Assembly (NCBI GenBank): GCA_937941715.1
Contig: CALDGX010000054.1
Coordinates: forward strand, 1 to 57,515
Source of the DNA: an uncultured Chloracidobacterium sp.
GTDB taxonomy: Bacteria; Acidobacteriota; Blastocatellia; Pyrinomonadales; Pyrinomonadaceae
Length of the DNA stretch: 57,515 bases
Reading direction: 5' to 3'
Shown: piece by piece, positions 33,297 to 42,438 of the stretch
Numbering within the stretch: position 1 is the stretch's first letter
Layout: each line of letters begins with the position of its first letter
Made by a program: the position numbers and the translations under genes
Notes under the pieces: model-generated
Told to the model about the DNA's origin: nothing
Databases searched by the model: none
What the model saw: the letters and a program-made list of their open reading frames with translations, nothing else

Positions 33297-34350
33297 CCTT
33301 CTTGTCGTTAGGATTGCGATTGGGCGGTTGCGGCGGCACGTACCGTGGAATATTGCTCGGGATGCCGGGGATCTCGCCCTGCGGTATGCCGCCGGGATTG
33401 AATGGCATGAACCCCGGATCCATCGGATTGCTTCCGGGCCGGCCCGCCGGGACGCCGGGTGAACCGGTCGAGCCGGTGGTGCCCGCCTTGACGATCGGGA
33501 TCTTGTGTTTGAATCCCAGGCTGGTATCCTCGAACGTTACTTCCGACGCCGAAATGTTTATCAAGCGAAACCGGCCGCCAACCACGTCATTGAGCCGTGC
33601 CCCGAACGGCGTGGTCTTGCCGCTTTCGAGGAAGTAAGCAGTGTCGTTGTTATAGCGTTTTCGTGCGATCATCCCAATGTACTGGAATGTCGGCCGCGGC
33701 GGCGCTTGTACCTGAAAGATGACCTGATTCGAGTATTTCTTGCCGTCGGGCGTCTGGACGATGATCTGCCGCGGGCCCTCTTGAGCGATAAAGTTCGCCG
33801 GAATATCTGCGACGAGTTTCTGGGCACTGACAAACGACGTCGGGATCTCGCTCTGACTGAAATAGATACGTGCTTCGGGCGTAAATCGGTCACCGTTTAC
33901 CTCGAGCTTGAAGCCCCTGGATCCGGCATAGACACTCTGCGGCATCATAAAGCCGACGAGCATTTCCGGCGTTGGCGTCGGGATCGGGGTCGGCGGCGGA
34001 GTCGCGGGAGGCAGCGGCGTCGGGCTATATGGCGTCGGTGCCGGCGGCTCGTAAAATGCAAAGATATTGCGACCCGCGTCAGGTGCGTAGGCGTTGCCCG
34101 GGCGATAGTCGATCGGCGTCGTCTGATACGCGAAATCCTGTTCCGACGCCGAAGGCATTTCGATGTCCTTCCTGCCTGCCGACGGCGTTGGTTTTGGCGT
34201 CGGCGTTGCCTTTACGGCCGCCGAAGAACTGCCGCCGAACAAACTTCGGCCGAAGGCGAAGTAAAGCGCGGCGATCGCGAGTACGCCGAGCAGCGAGGCC
34301 GCGATCAGCTTGTTGCGTTCCGCTGTAGTTTTGCCTGCGGTTACTGCCAT
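33262..34350 (-). CDS. Inner-membrane protein with IPT/TIG and GspC/PilP-like domains
   Basis: A 362-residue protein. Order: cytoplasmic tail, one helix (about 14-33), Pro/Thr-rich linker (about 48-130, many TPTP and PPTP units), an IPT/TIG Ig-like domain (about 130-215; GFKLEVNGDRF, IPANF, PDGKKYSNQVIF), a small beta-domain (about 218-290; FQYIGMIARKRYNNDTAYFL and GGRFRLINISASEVTFED) that matches the GspC-HR/PilP style, and a Gly/Pro/Asp-rich tail. GspC and PilP link the inner-membrane platform to the secretin; this protein sits exactly where PilP is expected after PilN and PilO. The IPT insertion is unusual. Confidence 0.75.
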   Translation of the reverse strand: MAVTAGKTTAERNKLIAASLLGVLAIAALYFAFGRSLFGGSSSAAVKATPTPKPTPSAGRKDIEMPSASEQDFAYQTTPIDYRPGNAYAPDAGRNIFAFYEPPAPTPYSPTPLPPATPPPTPIPTPTPEMLVGFMMPQSVYAGSRGFKLEVNGDRFTPEARIYFSQSEIPTSFVSAQKLVADIPANFIAQEGPRQIIVQTPDGKKYSNQVIFQVQAPPRPTFQYIGMIARKRYNNDTAYFLESGKTTPFGARLNDVVGGRFRLINISASEVTFEDTSLGFKHKIPIVKAGTTGSTGSPGVPAGRPGSNPMDPGFMPFNPGGIPQGEIPGIPSNIPRYVPPQPPNRNPNDKKDVDDNDDGDGR

Positions 34351-34354
34351 TGCG

Positions 34355-35236
34355 TTATTGTTCGGCCCCCTTGTTCAGGATCGGCGAATAATTGGCCCGA
34401 CGAAAATAAGCGGCCATTTCCAGGTGGAGAGCGACGATCTCACCATGCGTTCGTCCCTTTGGTTTAGCCGCACCGGGTTGCCCAGCATCAGGCTTGCCGC
34501 CGCCCGGAAAGCCGGCCGCGGTCATATCGCCGCCCGGCTGCGCCGCCGGCGGCTTGGTAAGATCGGGTTTTGGCTCGGACTGACTGTCCGAGGGTTCGAT
34601 CTCGATGGTGCTTACGACGACAAATTCGTTTCCGGTCTCGATATCGCGGATAAAACGCCGGAGATTCTGATACGACCCCTCGACGGTCATGGTCACATAA
34701 ATTCCTGGGAAGAGGCTGCGGAATTTGGCTCGTCCGCGTTCTTCGTCACTCTCGTTATCCTTGTTGACATCAGCGGACTCCAGCGTCTGATAGTCCGGGC
34801 CGGTGGTATTGGTCAGGCCGTAAGCGAGAATGAGCGAGTTGATGCGCTGGTAGAGGGCGGCCCGGCCGTTCACTGCCGGCGGCAGAAATCGCGTTTCAAA
34901 ATCGTCGACGCTGGTCAGAAGCTTGCCGACCTGCGCTTCGGTCGTGGTGATCTCGCCGTATTTGGTCTTGGCCGACATCTTTTCGGCCTCGAGCCGATCC
35001 GCTTCTGAGCGGTTCCGGGCAAGTTCGCGTCCGGCCGGAGCAACGGCAAAAATATAGAGGAGGATCACCGCCCCGAAAGCCACGGCCCCGACGGCAAGCG
35101 CCGCGACCTCGACCGGGCCCCACATTCCTCCGGCGACCTTTCGCGGACGGCGGGCGATCACCTCCGGCGTAACGGCCGAGATGTTCGCCGACTGTGCTTC
35201 GGAGGTTGCGAGCTCGTTGGTATCGGTCTCAGCCAT
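34355..35236 (-). CDS. pilO: PilO/GspM-like inner-membrane assembly protein
   Basis: A 293-residue protein with one helix (about 41-65) after a soluble tail, a coiled coil (about 70-110; RSEADRLEAEKMSAKTKYGEI) and a ferredoxin-like domain (about 125-215; YVTMTVEGSYQNLRRFIRDIE is the usual PilO segment). A Gly/Pro/Lys-rich insertion (about 222-268) separates the last helical piece (HLEMAAYFRRANY). It should pair with the PilN-like protein to form the platform of a type IV pilus or type II secretion machine. Its ATG overlaps the upstream stop (TAATG). Confidence 0.82.
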   Translation of the reverse strand: MAETDTNELATSEAQSANISAVTPEVIARRPRKVAGGMWGPVEVAALAVGAVAFGAVILLYIFAVAPAGRELARNRSEADRLEAEKMSAKTKYGEITTTEAQVGKLLTSVDDFETRFLPPAVNGRAALYQRINSLILAYGLTNTTGPDYQTLESADVNKDNESDEERGRAKFRSLFPGIYVTMTVEGSYQNLRRFIRDIETGNEFVVVSTIEIEPSDSQSEPKPDLTKPPAAQPGGDMTAAGFPGGGKPDAGQPGAAKPKGRTHGEIVALHLEMAAYFRRANYSPILNKGAEQ

Positions 35237-35859
35237 TATCGGGCACCTCCGGGATTGTTCTCGGCGACATCGGTCGTCGGCGACGTCGAATAACCGTAAC
35301 CGGGCGAGTAGACCAGCCGCAGAGTATATTCGGTGTAGGTCATCCGTTCGTTCTTCTGCAGGTCCTGTCCACGCAGTTCAGCCTGGAACAGCCCTGAGTT
35401 GTGCATATTATCGATCATTGCCATCACGGCAGGGTAGTCGCGGCTAAGCACGCCTAACTCCAGCTCAGCCTTGAGGCGGCCGCTATCATTGTAGATATTC
35501 TGTACCGAGATGCGCGAGGCCGAAACACTACCAGGCAGCACGCCTTCCAGATCCGAGAACAGCCTCGACCAGCCGAATGTCTTGTTGGCGACGAGTTTGT
35601 GCGACGCGGTAAGGATGGCCTTTTGTTCAGGCGTCAATTGCTGCTGTACCTTTTCGCCTTCGCCCTTGAGCTGTTTGATCTCGGCTTCGGTGCGCGAGTT
35701 TTGTTCGGACAAGAGCTTGTTCGTGTCGGCAGTTTGCTTCCAGTAGGCAAGACTGACAATAAGTCCTACCGCCGCGGCAAAGAGCAACAGCGCCGCCAAC
35801 AGGAACGGTAGAGCCCTGTTCCTAAAGGGCTTGGTAGCTAGATTGAGAGTATTTATCAC
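35236..35859 (-). CDS. pilN: PilN-like inner-membrane assembly protein
   Basis: A 207-residue protein with the PilN start MINTLNLATKPFRNR, one helix (about 17-40), a coiled coil (about 45-75) and a ferredoxin-like domain (about 95-190). In PilN the short N-terminal peptide (usually INLLPxR) docks into PilM; here the related sequence NLATKPFRNR occurs. The start codon is GTG with AGGA at a good distance. It is the first gene of the minus-strand operon; the gene usually found in front, pilM, is absent and the next gene upstream is on the other strand. Confidence 0.82.
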   Translation of the reverse strand: MINTLNLATKPFRNRALPFLLAALLLFAAAVGLIVSLAYWKQTADTNKLLSEQNSRTEAEIKQLKGEGEKVQQQLTPEQKAILTASHKLVANKTFGWSRLFSDLEGVLPGSVSASRISVQNIYNDSGRLKAELELGVLSRDYPAVMAMIDNMHNSGLFQAELRGQDLQKNERMTYTEYTLRLVYSPGYGYSTSPTTDVAENNPGGAR

Positions 35860-36052
35860 CTAATATCCTGCCAAAGGAATTTACTACAGATCACGCCGGC
35901 CGTGCTACGCAGGGCAATGCACGAGTTTACCACGAACGAACGCACTTTTTAACACGCCGACAGCGGTAAAAGGTTGCAATTTCGTTTAGAGGCAACACAT
36001 CGGATCATTGTTGCCGCAACCGCGTTAGCGGATAATATTGGTGAGGGGCGAA

Positions 36053-36901
36053 ATGGATCAATTTCGAAAATGGGGAAAGCCGGTACTGATCCTTGCGATA
36101 TTCTTCACTATCGCTTACTTGACGCCGGCCGAGCCGATCGATCCCTGGCAAATGTTCAGCCTCAAAAAAGCGGCGTACATGGTCTTTGCACTTGCCTTTA
36201 TCGAGGCTCTGGGCGCGGCGGCAATACGACTTTTGGGCAATCGAAAAGGCGCGATCCTGACGGGTTTCTTCGGCGGACTTGTTTCGAGCACCGCGACAAC
36301 CGTCGATCTGGCACGCGACAGTGTCGATGCCCCGCCGGAAGACCTCGGAAAACAGACCCTTACTTTTCTTTCCGCGACACTTGCGATGCTAACCGAGGGC
36401 GTAGTTTTGCTGCTGTTCGGCACGAGCGAGATCCACGCCCCGCTGTTTCTGATCCTGTCAGGGCCGATCCTGGCAGTCGTGATAATGATCGTCATATTGA
36501 CCATGCGGATACCTCATCGCAAGGTTGCCGGCCGTGAGGTACAGATCGAAATACTACCCGTAATAAAACTCGCCGCATTTATCGTTGCGATACTGGCGAC
36601 ATCAAAACTGCTGCAGCATTTTCTCGGGCAAAGCGGTTTGATAGTGCTGACGTTCCTGGTCTCGCTATTCGAGATACATGGGTCGGTGATAGCTAATATT
36701 CAGATGCACGACGCCGGCGCGTTCGGCGTCGAATTTCTCGGAGGGCTGATAACGCTGTCGGTCACCGCGTCATTTATCTCGAAGATGTTTCTGCTCTGGA
36801 CCATCGGTACGCATAAGCTGCGGCGAGCGGCGATGCGATACACGATGGCGTTGTTTGCGGTGCTTATCGCAAGCTGGCTGGTCTTTGTGGCAGTCGTCTG
36901 A
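36053..36901 (+). CDS. DUF4010-like polytopic membrane protein
   Basis: A 282-residue protein with about eight hydrophobic helices. GFFGGLVSSTATTVDLAR near residue 75 is the signature of DUF4010, found as the C-terminal half of some MgtC/SapB fusion proteins; the MgtC half is missing here. GAGGGG just before the ATG decided this start over TTG/GTG codons 12-15 bases upstream. Metal or solute transport has been suggested for the wider family, but nothing in this sequence proves it. Its stop is 18 bp from the convergent GGDEF gene. Confidence 0.75.
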   Translation: MDQFRKWGKPVLILAIFFTIAYLTPAEPIDPWQMFSLKKAAYMVFALAFIEALGAAAIRLLGNRKGAILTGFFGGLVSSTATTVDLARDSVDAPPEDLGKQTLTFLSATLAMLTEGVVLLLFGTSEIHAPLFLILSGPILAVVIMIVILTMRIPHRKVAGREVQIEILPVIKLAAFIVAILATSKLLQHFLGQSGLIVLTFLVSLFEIHGSVIANIQMHDAGAFGVEFLGGLITLSVTASFISKMFLLWTIGTHKLRRAAMRYTMALFAVLIASWLVFVAVV

Positions 36902-36919
36902 AGCCGGAAAGGAATGGTC

Positions 36920-37852
36920 TCAAGAACGGCGCGGCGGCAGGTGGCGGGCAAGTTCTTCCTGCGTCATATCGCGATACGCGGCAACACGGTTCCGACCCTC
37001 GCGTTTTGCGCGGTAGAGAGCGGAGTCAGCCATTTCAACCAGTTCGATCGGGTCGGACGAATCCTCGGGAAACGAAGCGACACCAATGCTGACCGTAATG
37101 TGATGTTTTTCAGAAGTGCGTCCGGGCTGGACAACGCTAAACTCGCGGCTCTCGATCGTGGCACGCATCCGCTCAGCCGCGACCAGGGCTTGGGGCATTT
37201 CGGCGTCGAGCAAAAAGGCGGCAAATTCGTCACCGCCGAAACGAGCGGCCGCGTCGCCGCTGCGCAGGTTCGCCATTATAGAAAGCCCTATTTCCTCGAT
37301 CGTCTTGCTGCCGGTGAGATGGCCATATTTGTCGTTCACGCCCTTGAAATGATCGCCGTCCATCATCAGGACGCAGAACGGCCGATTTTCGGTCGTCGCC
37401 CTGCTAGCCTCGCGCCTCAGTTCCGAGAAGAACGACCTGCTGGACAAGAGGCCGGTCAGGTCATCGTGCGATATCAAACGATGTATCTGGCGCTGATATT
37501 CGCGATCGATCTCATCGAGCAGGTCAAATCGCAGCAGCGTCTCGCCGATCGAGATCTTGTCGCCATTGGTCAGAGTGTGTGAAGATATCCGGTCGCCGTT
37601 CAGAAATGTGCCGTTGCGTGAATTCAGGTCAGAAAGCACGTAGTTCACACGGCCGGACGCAGGATCGGTCACGGTCGTGACGCGGGCATGCTGACGCGAG
37701 ACCTGCGTGTCGTTGACGCGCACATCCGCCTCGAGCGCACGTCCGAGGATGACCTCTTCACGCTCAAGCGGGATCGGGACAGCGATCAATTCGCCGCTCA
37801 GGAATACAAGTGCGGGGCGAACGTCGCGGCGTTTTATCTCAGAATCGTTCAT
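36920..37852 (-). CDS. Diguanylate cyclase with N-terminal FHA domain
   Basis: A 310-residue cytosolic protein. The FHA domain (about 13-110) has the phosphothreonine-binding pattern ILGRALEADVRV, SRQHA and SDLNSRNGTFLNG. The GGDEF domain (about 130-295) keeps an intact active site (RFGGDEF, GGDEF at 206-210) and an inhibitory RxxD site (RSGD, 197-200), so it probably makes cyclic di-GMP and is feedback-inhibited. FHA input suggests coupling to Ser/Thr phosphorylation. It is divergent from the exopolysaccharide locus with a 223-bp gap, and c-di-GMP often controls such loci; direct control is inferred. Confidence 0.93.
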   Translation of the reverse strand: MNDSEIKRRDVRPALVFLSGELIAVPIPLEREEVILGRALEADVRVNDTQVSRQHARVTTVTDPASGRVNYVLSDLNSRNGTFLNGDRISSHTLTNGDKISIGETLLRFDLLDEIDREYQRQIHRLISHDDLTGLLSSRSFFSELRREASRATTENRPFCVLMMDGDHFKGVNDKYGHLTGSKTIEEIGLSIMANLRSGDAAARFGGDEFAAFLLDAEMPQALVAAERMRATIESREFSVVQPGRTSEKHHITVSIGVASFPEDSSDPIELVEMADSALYRAKREGRNRVAAYRDMTQEELARHLPPRRS

Positions 37853-38075
37853 AGAAACGGCGGTTGGTGAGAAAGGAGCGCCATTATTAGGATAACCGAT
37901 TAAGCCCCATCCGCGCTACACCTTTTTTGGGGTCATCAGCAACCGGCGACGGTGTCCCGGATTTTGCCTAAGTTGAACAAAATACTGAAATAATCGCCCG
38001 ATTAAGTATATGATTTAGAGGTGCTTTCCGCATCGATCGCCCTTCGCTGCGGAATGACACTTTTTGGAGTGCCAA

Positions 38076-38957
38076 ATGTCGGATCTAATTCCAACCGCCA
38101 AGGATCAGAGATTGATCTTTGATGTCGGGCTGCACCACGGCCAGGACACCGATCACTATCTCAAAAAAGGCTACCGAGTGGTGGCTTTTGAGGCCGATCC
38201 CGCAAATGCACAATTTTGCCGTGATCGATTTGCCGCGGCGATAGCGGACGGGCGTCTAACGATCGTCGAGGGAGCGATCACCGAATCCTACATCGAATCC
38301 GAACAGGGCCGAACGGTCAAATTTTACCGCAACGAACATCACACTTTGTGGGGAAGCACCGCCGAAGATTGGGCGGTCCGCAATGAGGTGCTCGGTACTA
38401 CGAATGAGATCATTAGTGTGCCGGCGATCGATTTTGCGGAGCAGGTCGAGCGCTATGGAGTGCCCCATTATCTGAAGGCCGACATTGTCGGTTCGGAGGT
38501 CATCTGTCTGCGGGCGCTCTTGCGGTTCGAGAACAAGCCTGACTACATTTCGATCCGGTCCGAAAAGATAGTTTTCCGACGGCTCGAATACGAATTTGAC
38601 CTGCTCGAACAGCTCGGATACGACCAATTTAAGGCAATTAAGCAGGATTTTGACCATATCCGGGCCGAATTGCCGGCGGAAAACGGCGATAGGTTCCATA
38701 CATTCGAAGAGGGCGCGTCCGGGCCGTTTGGTGAGGAAACGCCGGGCCGCTGGCGAACGCGGGCAGAGGTCCTGAAGCAGTATAAAAAGATCTTTGTGAA
38801 ATATTGGCTGTTCGGCGACTATTCATATCTGATCCAGACCGAAGGCGGTCGCAGGCTGATATCGAATCTCGAAAGGATAGTTCGCCGATCGATCCCGGGA
38901 TGGTACGACACGCACGCACGGCACTCTTCGTTCGAAGGAGGTTCGCCCAGCGTATGA
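38076..38957 (+). CDS. FkbM-family methyltransferase
   Basis: A 293-residue SAM-dependent methyltransferase. The glycine-rich SAM motif FDVGLHHGQDTDHYLKKG (about 15-32) is followed by VVAFEADPANAQFC, and DIVG-type and acidic ligand positions follow, as in FkbM enzymes that O-methylate sugars or polyketides. The second third (after 190) is longer than usual. GGAG six bases before ATG 38076 supports this start rather than a TTG 12 bp upstream. It begins the polysaccharide operon and probably methylates a sugar in the repeat unit. Its stop overlaps the flippase start (ATGA). Confidence 0.88.
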   Translation: MSDLIPTAKDQRLIFDVGLHHGQDTDHYLKKGYRVVAFEADPANAQFCRDRFAAAIADGRLTIVEGAITESYIESEQGRTVKFYRNEHHTLWGSTAEDWAVRNEVLGTTNEIISVPAIDFAEQVERYGVPHYLKADIVGSEVICLRALLRFENKPDYISIRSEKIVFRRLEYEFDLLEQLGYDQFKAIKQDFDHIRAELPAENGDRFHTFEEGASGPFGEETPGRWRTRAEVLKQYKKIFVKYWLFGDYSYLIQTEGGRRLISNLERIVRRSIPGWYDTHARHSSFEGGSPSV

Positions 38958-40555
38958 GCAAGCCCGAAGCAGCAGCCCAATCCTTAAAACAGCAAAGTGC
39001 CTGGCTGCTGGTGGCCAAGGTGATCGGCTTTGGGTTCAGCTTTGTCTTGCCGCTGCTGATCGTCAGGTACCTGTCGCAGGAGGAGGTTGGCCACTACCGC
39101 GAGGCATTCCAGGTAATAATGAACGCCATTGTGATCCTGCCACTCGGGTTCTCGATGAGTTCATTCTATTTTCTCGCGAGAGAAAAGGCTGACCGCCGGG
39201 GTGCCGCGATATTGAATATTCTTTTGTTCAATTTTGTCGTCGGCGGATTGGCGTGTTTGACCCTTTACATCTATCCGGAGCTGATCGGGAACATTTTTAA
39301 GAGTCCCGAACTGACGCGGCTCGGGCCGCTAATCGGCGTTGTGATCTGGATATGGGTCTTTTCGACGTTTCTAGAAACGGTCGCGATCGCCAATCAGGAA
39401 GCCAAGGTGGCAACCGTCTTTATCGTGCTGGCCCAGTTCAGCAAGACGCTGCTGATGGGTTCGGCGGTCTTTCTGTTCGCTACGGTCGAGTCTTTTATCT
39501 ACGCGGCGATGATACAGGGCATCATCCAGTCATGCATCCTATTTTGGTATCTTCGGTCGCGATTCCCGCGTTTTTGGACGAAATTCGAGCCGTCGTTTTT
39601 TAAGGACCAGTTCGTTTACGCGATCCCGTTCGGCGTCGCCGGCATTCTCTGGATGCTGCAAAACGACATTCACAACTATTTTGTCGGGTACAAATTCAGC
39701 TCGGCAGAGTATGCAATCTACGCGTACGGCTGTTTTGAGGTGCCGCTGATCGCGATGCTTGCCGAGTCGGTCACGGCGGTCCTGATACCGCGGATGAATA
39801 CGCTGCAGGTCGCCGGCGATAAGGAGGAGATGATCCGCCTCACCGCTCGTGCGATGCAGAAGTTGGCGTTCTTTTATTTTCCGATCTACGTCTTTTTGTT
39901 GATCACGGCACAGACGTTTATCACCACGTTATTTACGACCAAATATGAGCAGAGCGCATCGATATTTGTCATAAATATCACGATCCTTCCGTTCAGTATC
40001 CTGATCACCGATCCGATCGTCCGATCGTATAAGGAACTCGGCAGGTTGTTCCTGGTCACGCGCATCGTGGTGCTGCTGACGCTGGTGACGGTGCTTTACT
40101 ACGGATTGGAGCATTTTGGCCTGACGGGAATGATCACCGCAGCGGTGGGCGCCATCGTTTTGGAAAAAATGATCGCCGAAACGATGGTGATCCGAAAACT
40201 GCGGCTCGGGATGCGGCACTTGCCGCTGATGAAAAATGTCCTCAAGACCGCGGTCATAAGTATCGCCGCCGGCATTGTGACCTATTTTGTTTACGAGAAC
40301 GTAAAAGTCGTTCTGGAAACAGCGGGCGAGCATTTTGCGCAGGAGATGTTCTCAACGCAAAAGCTGGCGATCCTTAATTTCTTCGGCGGCAGCCTCGTTT
40401 TACTAATATCGGGTATCGTGTTTGCCCCTATATATCTGTTTCTGGCAAATATCTGGGGCGTTATCGAAGCTGACGAAAAGGAAAGTGTCCGTGCGGCGGT
40501 GAGGCGGATCTGGCCGGGACGCGGCGCGGTACCGGCCGCGGATGGTGATCTCTAA
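38954..40555 (+). CDS. Wzx-type polysaccharide flippase
   Basis: A 533-residue MATE-like/MOP-superfamily protein with about 12-14 helices, starting MSKPEAAAQSLKQQSAWLLVAK. Such proteins flip lipid-linked oligosaccharide units across the inner membrane. The ATG at 38954 overlaps the FkbM stop by 4 bp, and GGAGG occurs about 15 bp upstream. Reading further back only duplicates the FkbM gene in another frame. Together with the Wzy-like gene at 13472 it suggests a Wzx/Wzy-dependent pathway, although these two are 24 kb apart. Confidence 0.9.
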   Translation: MSKPEAAAQSLKQQSAWLLVAKVIGFGFSFVLPLLIVRYLSQEEVGHYREAFQVIMNAIVILPLGFSMSSFYFLAREKADRRGAAILNILLFNFVVGGLACLTLYIYPELIGNIFKSPELTRLGPLIGVVIWIWVFSTFLETVAIANQEAKVATVFIVLAQFSKTLLMGSAVFLFATVESFIYAAMIQGIIQSCILFWYLRSRFPRFWTKFEPSFFKDQFVYAIPFGVAGILWMLQNDIHNYFVGYKFSSAEYAIYAYGCFEVPLIAMLAESVTAVLIPRMNTLQVAGDKEEMIRLTARAMQKLAFFYFPIYVFLLITAQTFITTLFTTKYEQSASIFVINITILPFSILITDPIVRSYKELGRLFLVTRIVVLLTLVTVLYYGLEHFGLTGMITAAVGAIVLEKMIAETMVIRKLRLGMRHLPLMKNVLKTAVISIAAGIVTYFVYENVKVVLETAGEHFAQEMFSTQKLAILNFFGGSLVLLISGIVFAPIYLFLANIWGVIEADEKESVRAAVRRIWPGRGAVPAADGDL

Positions 40556-40557
40556 TT

Positions 40558-42438
40558 ATGTGCGGAATTGCCGGAATGATATCAATGACGGACGGAGCCG
40601 TCGCCGAGCGTGCCGAGAGGCTCGATGCGATGTGCCGCGTCATTACGCACCGCGGTCCGGACGAACAGGGCACAGCGGTCGTCGGCCGAGCGGCAATGGG
40701 AATGCGGCGACTGTCGATCATCGATCTGGACGGCGGCCAGCAACCGATCTACAACGCCGACCGTACAAAGCTGATCGTATTCAATGGCGAGATCTATAAT
40801 TACCGCGAACTTCGCCGACAACTTGAAGCCCGCGGACACGTATTTCGCACTAACTCCGACACCGAGACGATCATCAACGCCTATCAGGAATACGGGAATG
40901 ACTGCGTCAGGCACCTGCGAGGGATGTTCGCCTTCGCGATATGGGACAATTCGGACCAAAGCCTCTTCATCGCCCGTGATCGGGTCGGCAAAAAGCCGCT
41001 TTTCTACTCGCTGACCCCATCGGGAGAATTTGTTTTCGGATCTGAACTTAAGGTCTTGCTGACGCACGGCGGCATTTCGCGTGAGATCGACCGCGGCGCG
41101 TTAGACGCCTATTTGACGTTTGGATATGTTCCCGAGGAACTATGTATTTTCGCCTCGGTCAAAAAGCTCGAGCCGGGGCATTTTCTGACGTTCAAAAATG
41201 CGGAGATCAAGACCGAAAAATACTGGGACCTTGATTTTTCCGGCGAACAATTTACTGATAGCGAAGATAAGATCGCCGGCGAACTGCTCGAAAAACTCCG
41301 TGATGCGGTCGCGGTGAGGTTGGTTTCTGAGGTCCCGCTCGGAGCCTTTCTGTCGGGCGGCGTCGATTCGAGCGCCGTTGTAGGGCTGATGTCACAGATC
41401 ATGGATTCGCCCGTTAAGACCTTTTCTATCGGGTTTAACGAGGACAGTTTTGACGAGCTGAAGTATGCCCGGATCGCCGCAAGGCACTTTGGCACGGATC
41501 ATCACGAATTTACGGTCACGCCTGATCTCGTCAGCGTGATTGACGAACTTGTTTGGCACTTTGACGAGCCTTTTGCGGACTCAAGCTCGCTGCCGACCTA
41601 TATGGTCTCGAAGATGGCGCGCGAACACGTTACGGTGGTCTTGTCGGGTGACGGCGGCGACGAACTATTTGCCGGATACTCGAGATATGTGACAGAGCGT
41701 AAACGCAGCGGCCTTGAACGTCTGCCGCGGTCGATCCGACAAAATCTGATCCGCCCGTTAAGCGAGGCATTGCCGCATGGGGCTCGTGGGAAAAACTATC
41801 TGTTCAATATTTCGCTCGATGCCGCAGCAAGATATATCGACAGCATTTCGCACTTCAACGGGCCGAGGAAGCAAAAGCTGTATTCGGGCTCGACCCGGAC
41901 GAAAATGAACGGCAGTTTCGCGCGCGGCGAGGCCATTTTCCGACAGATCGCGGCCAATTCCGGAACCGATGATCCGGTCGAAAACCTCTTATATCTCGAC
42001 ACAAAGACCTATCTGCCGTCCGATATTTTGACAAAGGTCGACCGAATGAGCATGGCGGCTTCGCTGGAAACACGCAGTCCGCTGCTCGATCAGGAGTTGA
42101 TCGATCACGTGGCACGGATACCATCCGCCATGAAGTTGAAAGGCAGCGAAACCAAGTATATTTTCAAGCGAGCGGTCAGAGGGATCGTGCCGAAAGAGAT
42201 ACTCGAGCGGCCCAAACAGGGCTTTGGCGTGCCGATCGGCGATTGGATAAACAGTCAGTTGAAGGAGCGAATGACGGGAGACCTGGCGGAACGGCGGACG
42301 CTCGAACGCGGATATTTTGATACAAAATACATCAAGCTGATTTTAGATGAGCACTCACGCGGGCGTCGCGACCATTCGCACTCATTGTGGACGCTCTGGA
42401 TGCTTGAACTTTGGCATCGGCGATATATTGACTCATAA
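40558..42438 (+). CDS. asnB: Asparagine-synthase-like amidotransferase (copy 1)
   Basis: A 626-residue class II glutamine amidotransferase. Mature N-terminal Cys2 (MCGIAGM) is the glutaminase nucleophile, HRGPDEQG and RLSIID are glutaminase-domain motifs, and SGGVDS at 266-271 is the ATP-pyrophosphatase loop of the synthase domain, so both activities look intact. It lies 2 bp after the flippase and directly before a deacetylase-like gene. In polysaccharide loci such proteins usually amidate uronic-acid carboxylates rather than make asparagine; that role is inferred from context. Confidence 0.93.
   Translation: MCGIAGMISMTDGAVAERAERLDAMCRVITHRGPDEQGTAVVGRAAMGMRRLSIIDLDGGQQPIYNADRTKLIVFNGEIYNYRELRRQLEARGHVFRTNSDTETIINAYQEYGNDCVRHLRGMFAFAIWDNSDQSLFIARDRVGKKPLFYSLTPSGEFVFGSELKVLLTHGGISREIDRGALDAYLTFGYVPEELCIFASVKKLEPGHFLTFKNAEIKTEKYWDLDFSGEQFTDSEDKIAGELLEKLRDAVAVRLVSEVPLGAFLSGGVDSSAVVGLMSQIMDSPVKTFSIGFNEDSFDELKYARIAARHFGTDHHEFTVTPDLVSVIDELVWHFDEPFADSSSLPTYMVSKMAREHVTVVLSGDGGDELFAGYSRYVTERKRSGLERLPRSIRQNLIRPLSEALPHGARGKNYLFNISLDAAARYIDSISHFNGPRKQKLYSGSTRTKMNGSFARGEAIFRQIAANSGTDDPVENLLYLDTKTYLPSDILTKVDRMSMAASLETRSPLLDQELIDHVARIPSAMKLKGSETKYIFKRAVRGIVPKEILERPKQGFGVPIGDWINSQLKERMTGDLAERRTLERGYFDTKYIKLILDEHSRGRRDHSHSLWTLWMLELWHRRYIDS

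Noticed and set aside
34000..34230. Repeat-like GC-rich sequence that might be a minisatellite
   Set aside because: It encodes the Pro/Thr-rich linker of the IPT protein; the units are irregular, so it is low-complexity coding sequence.
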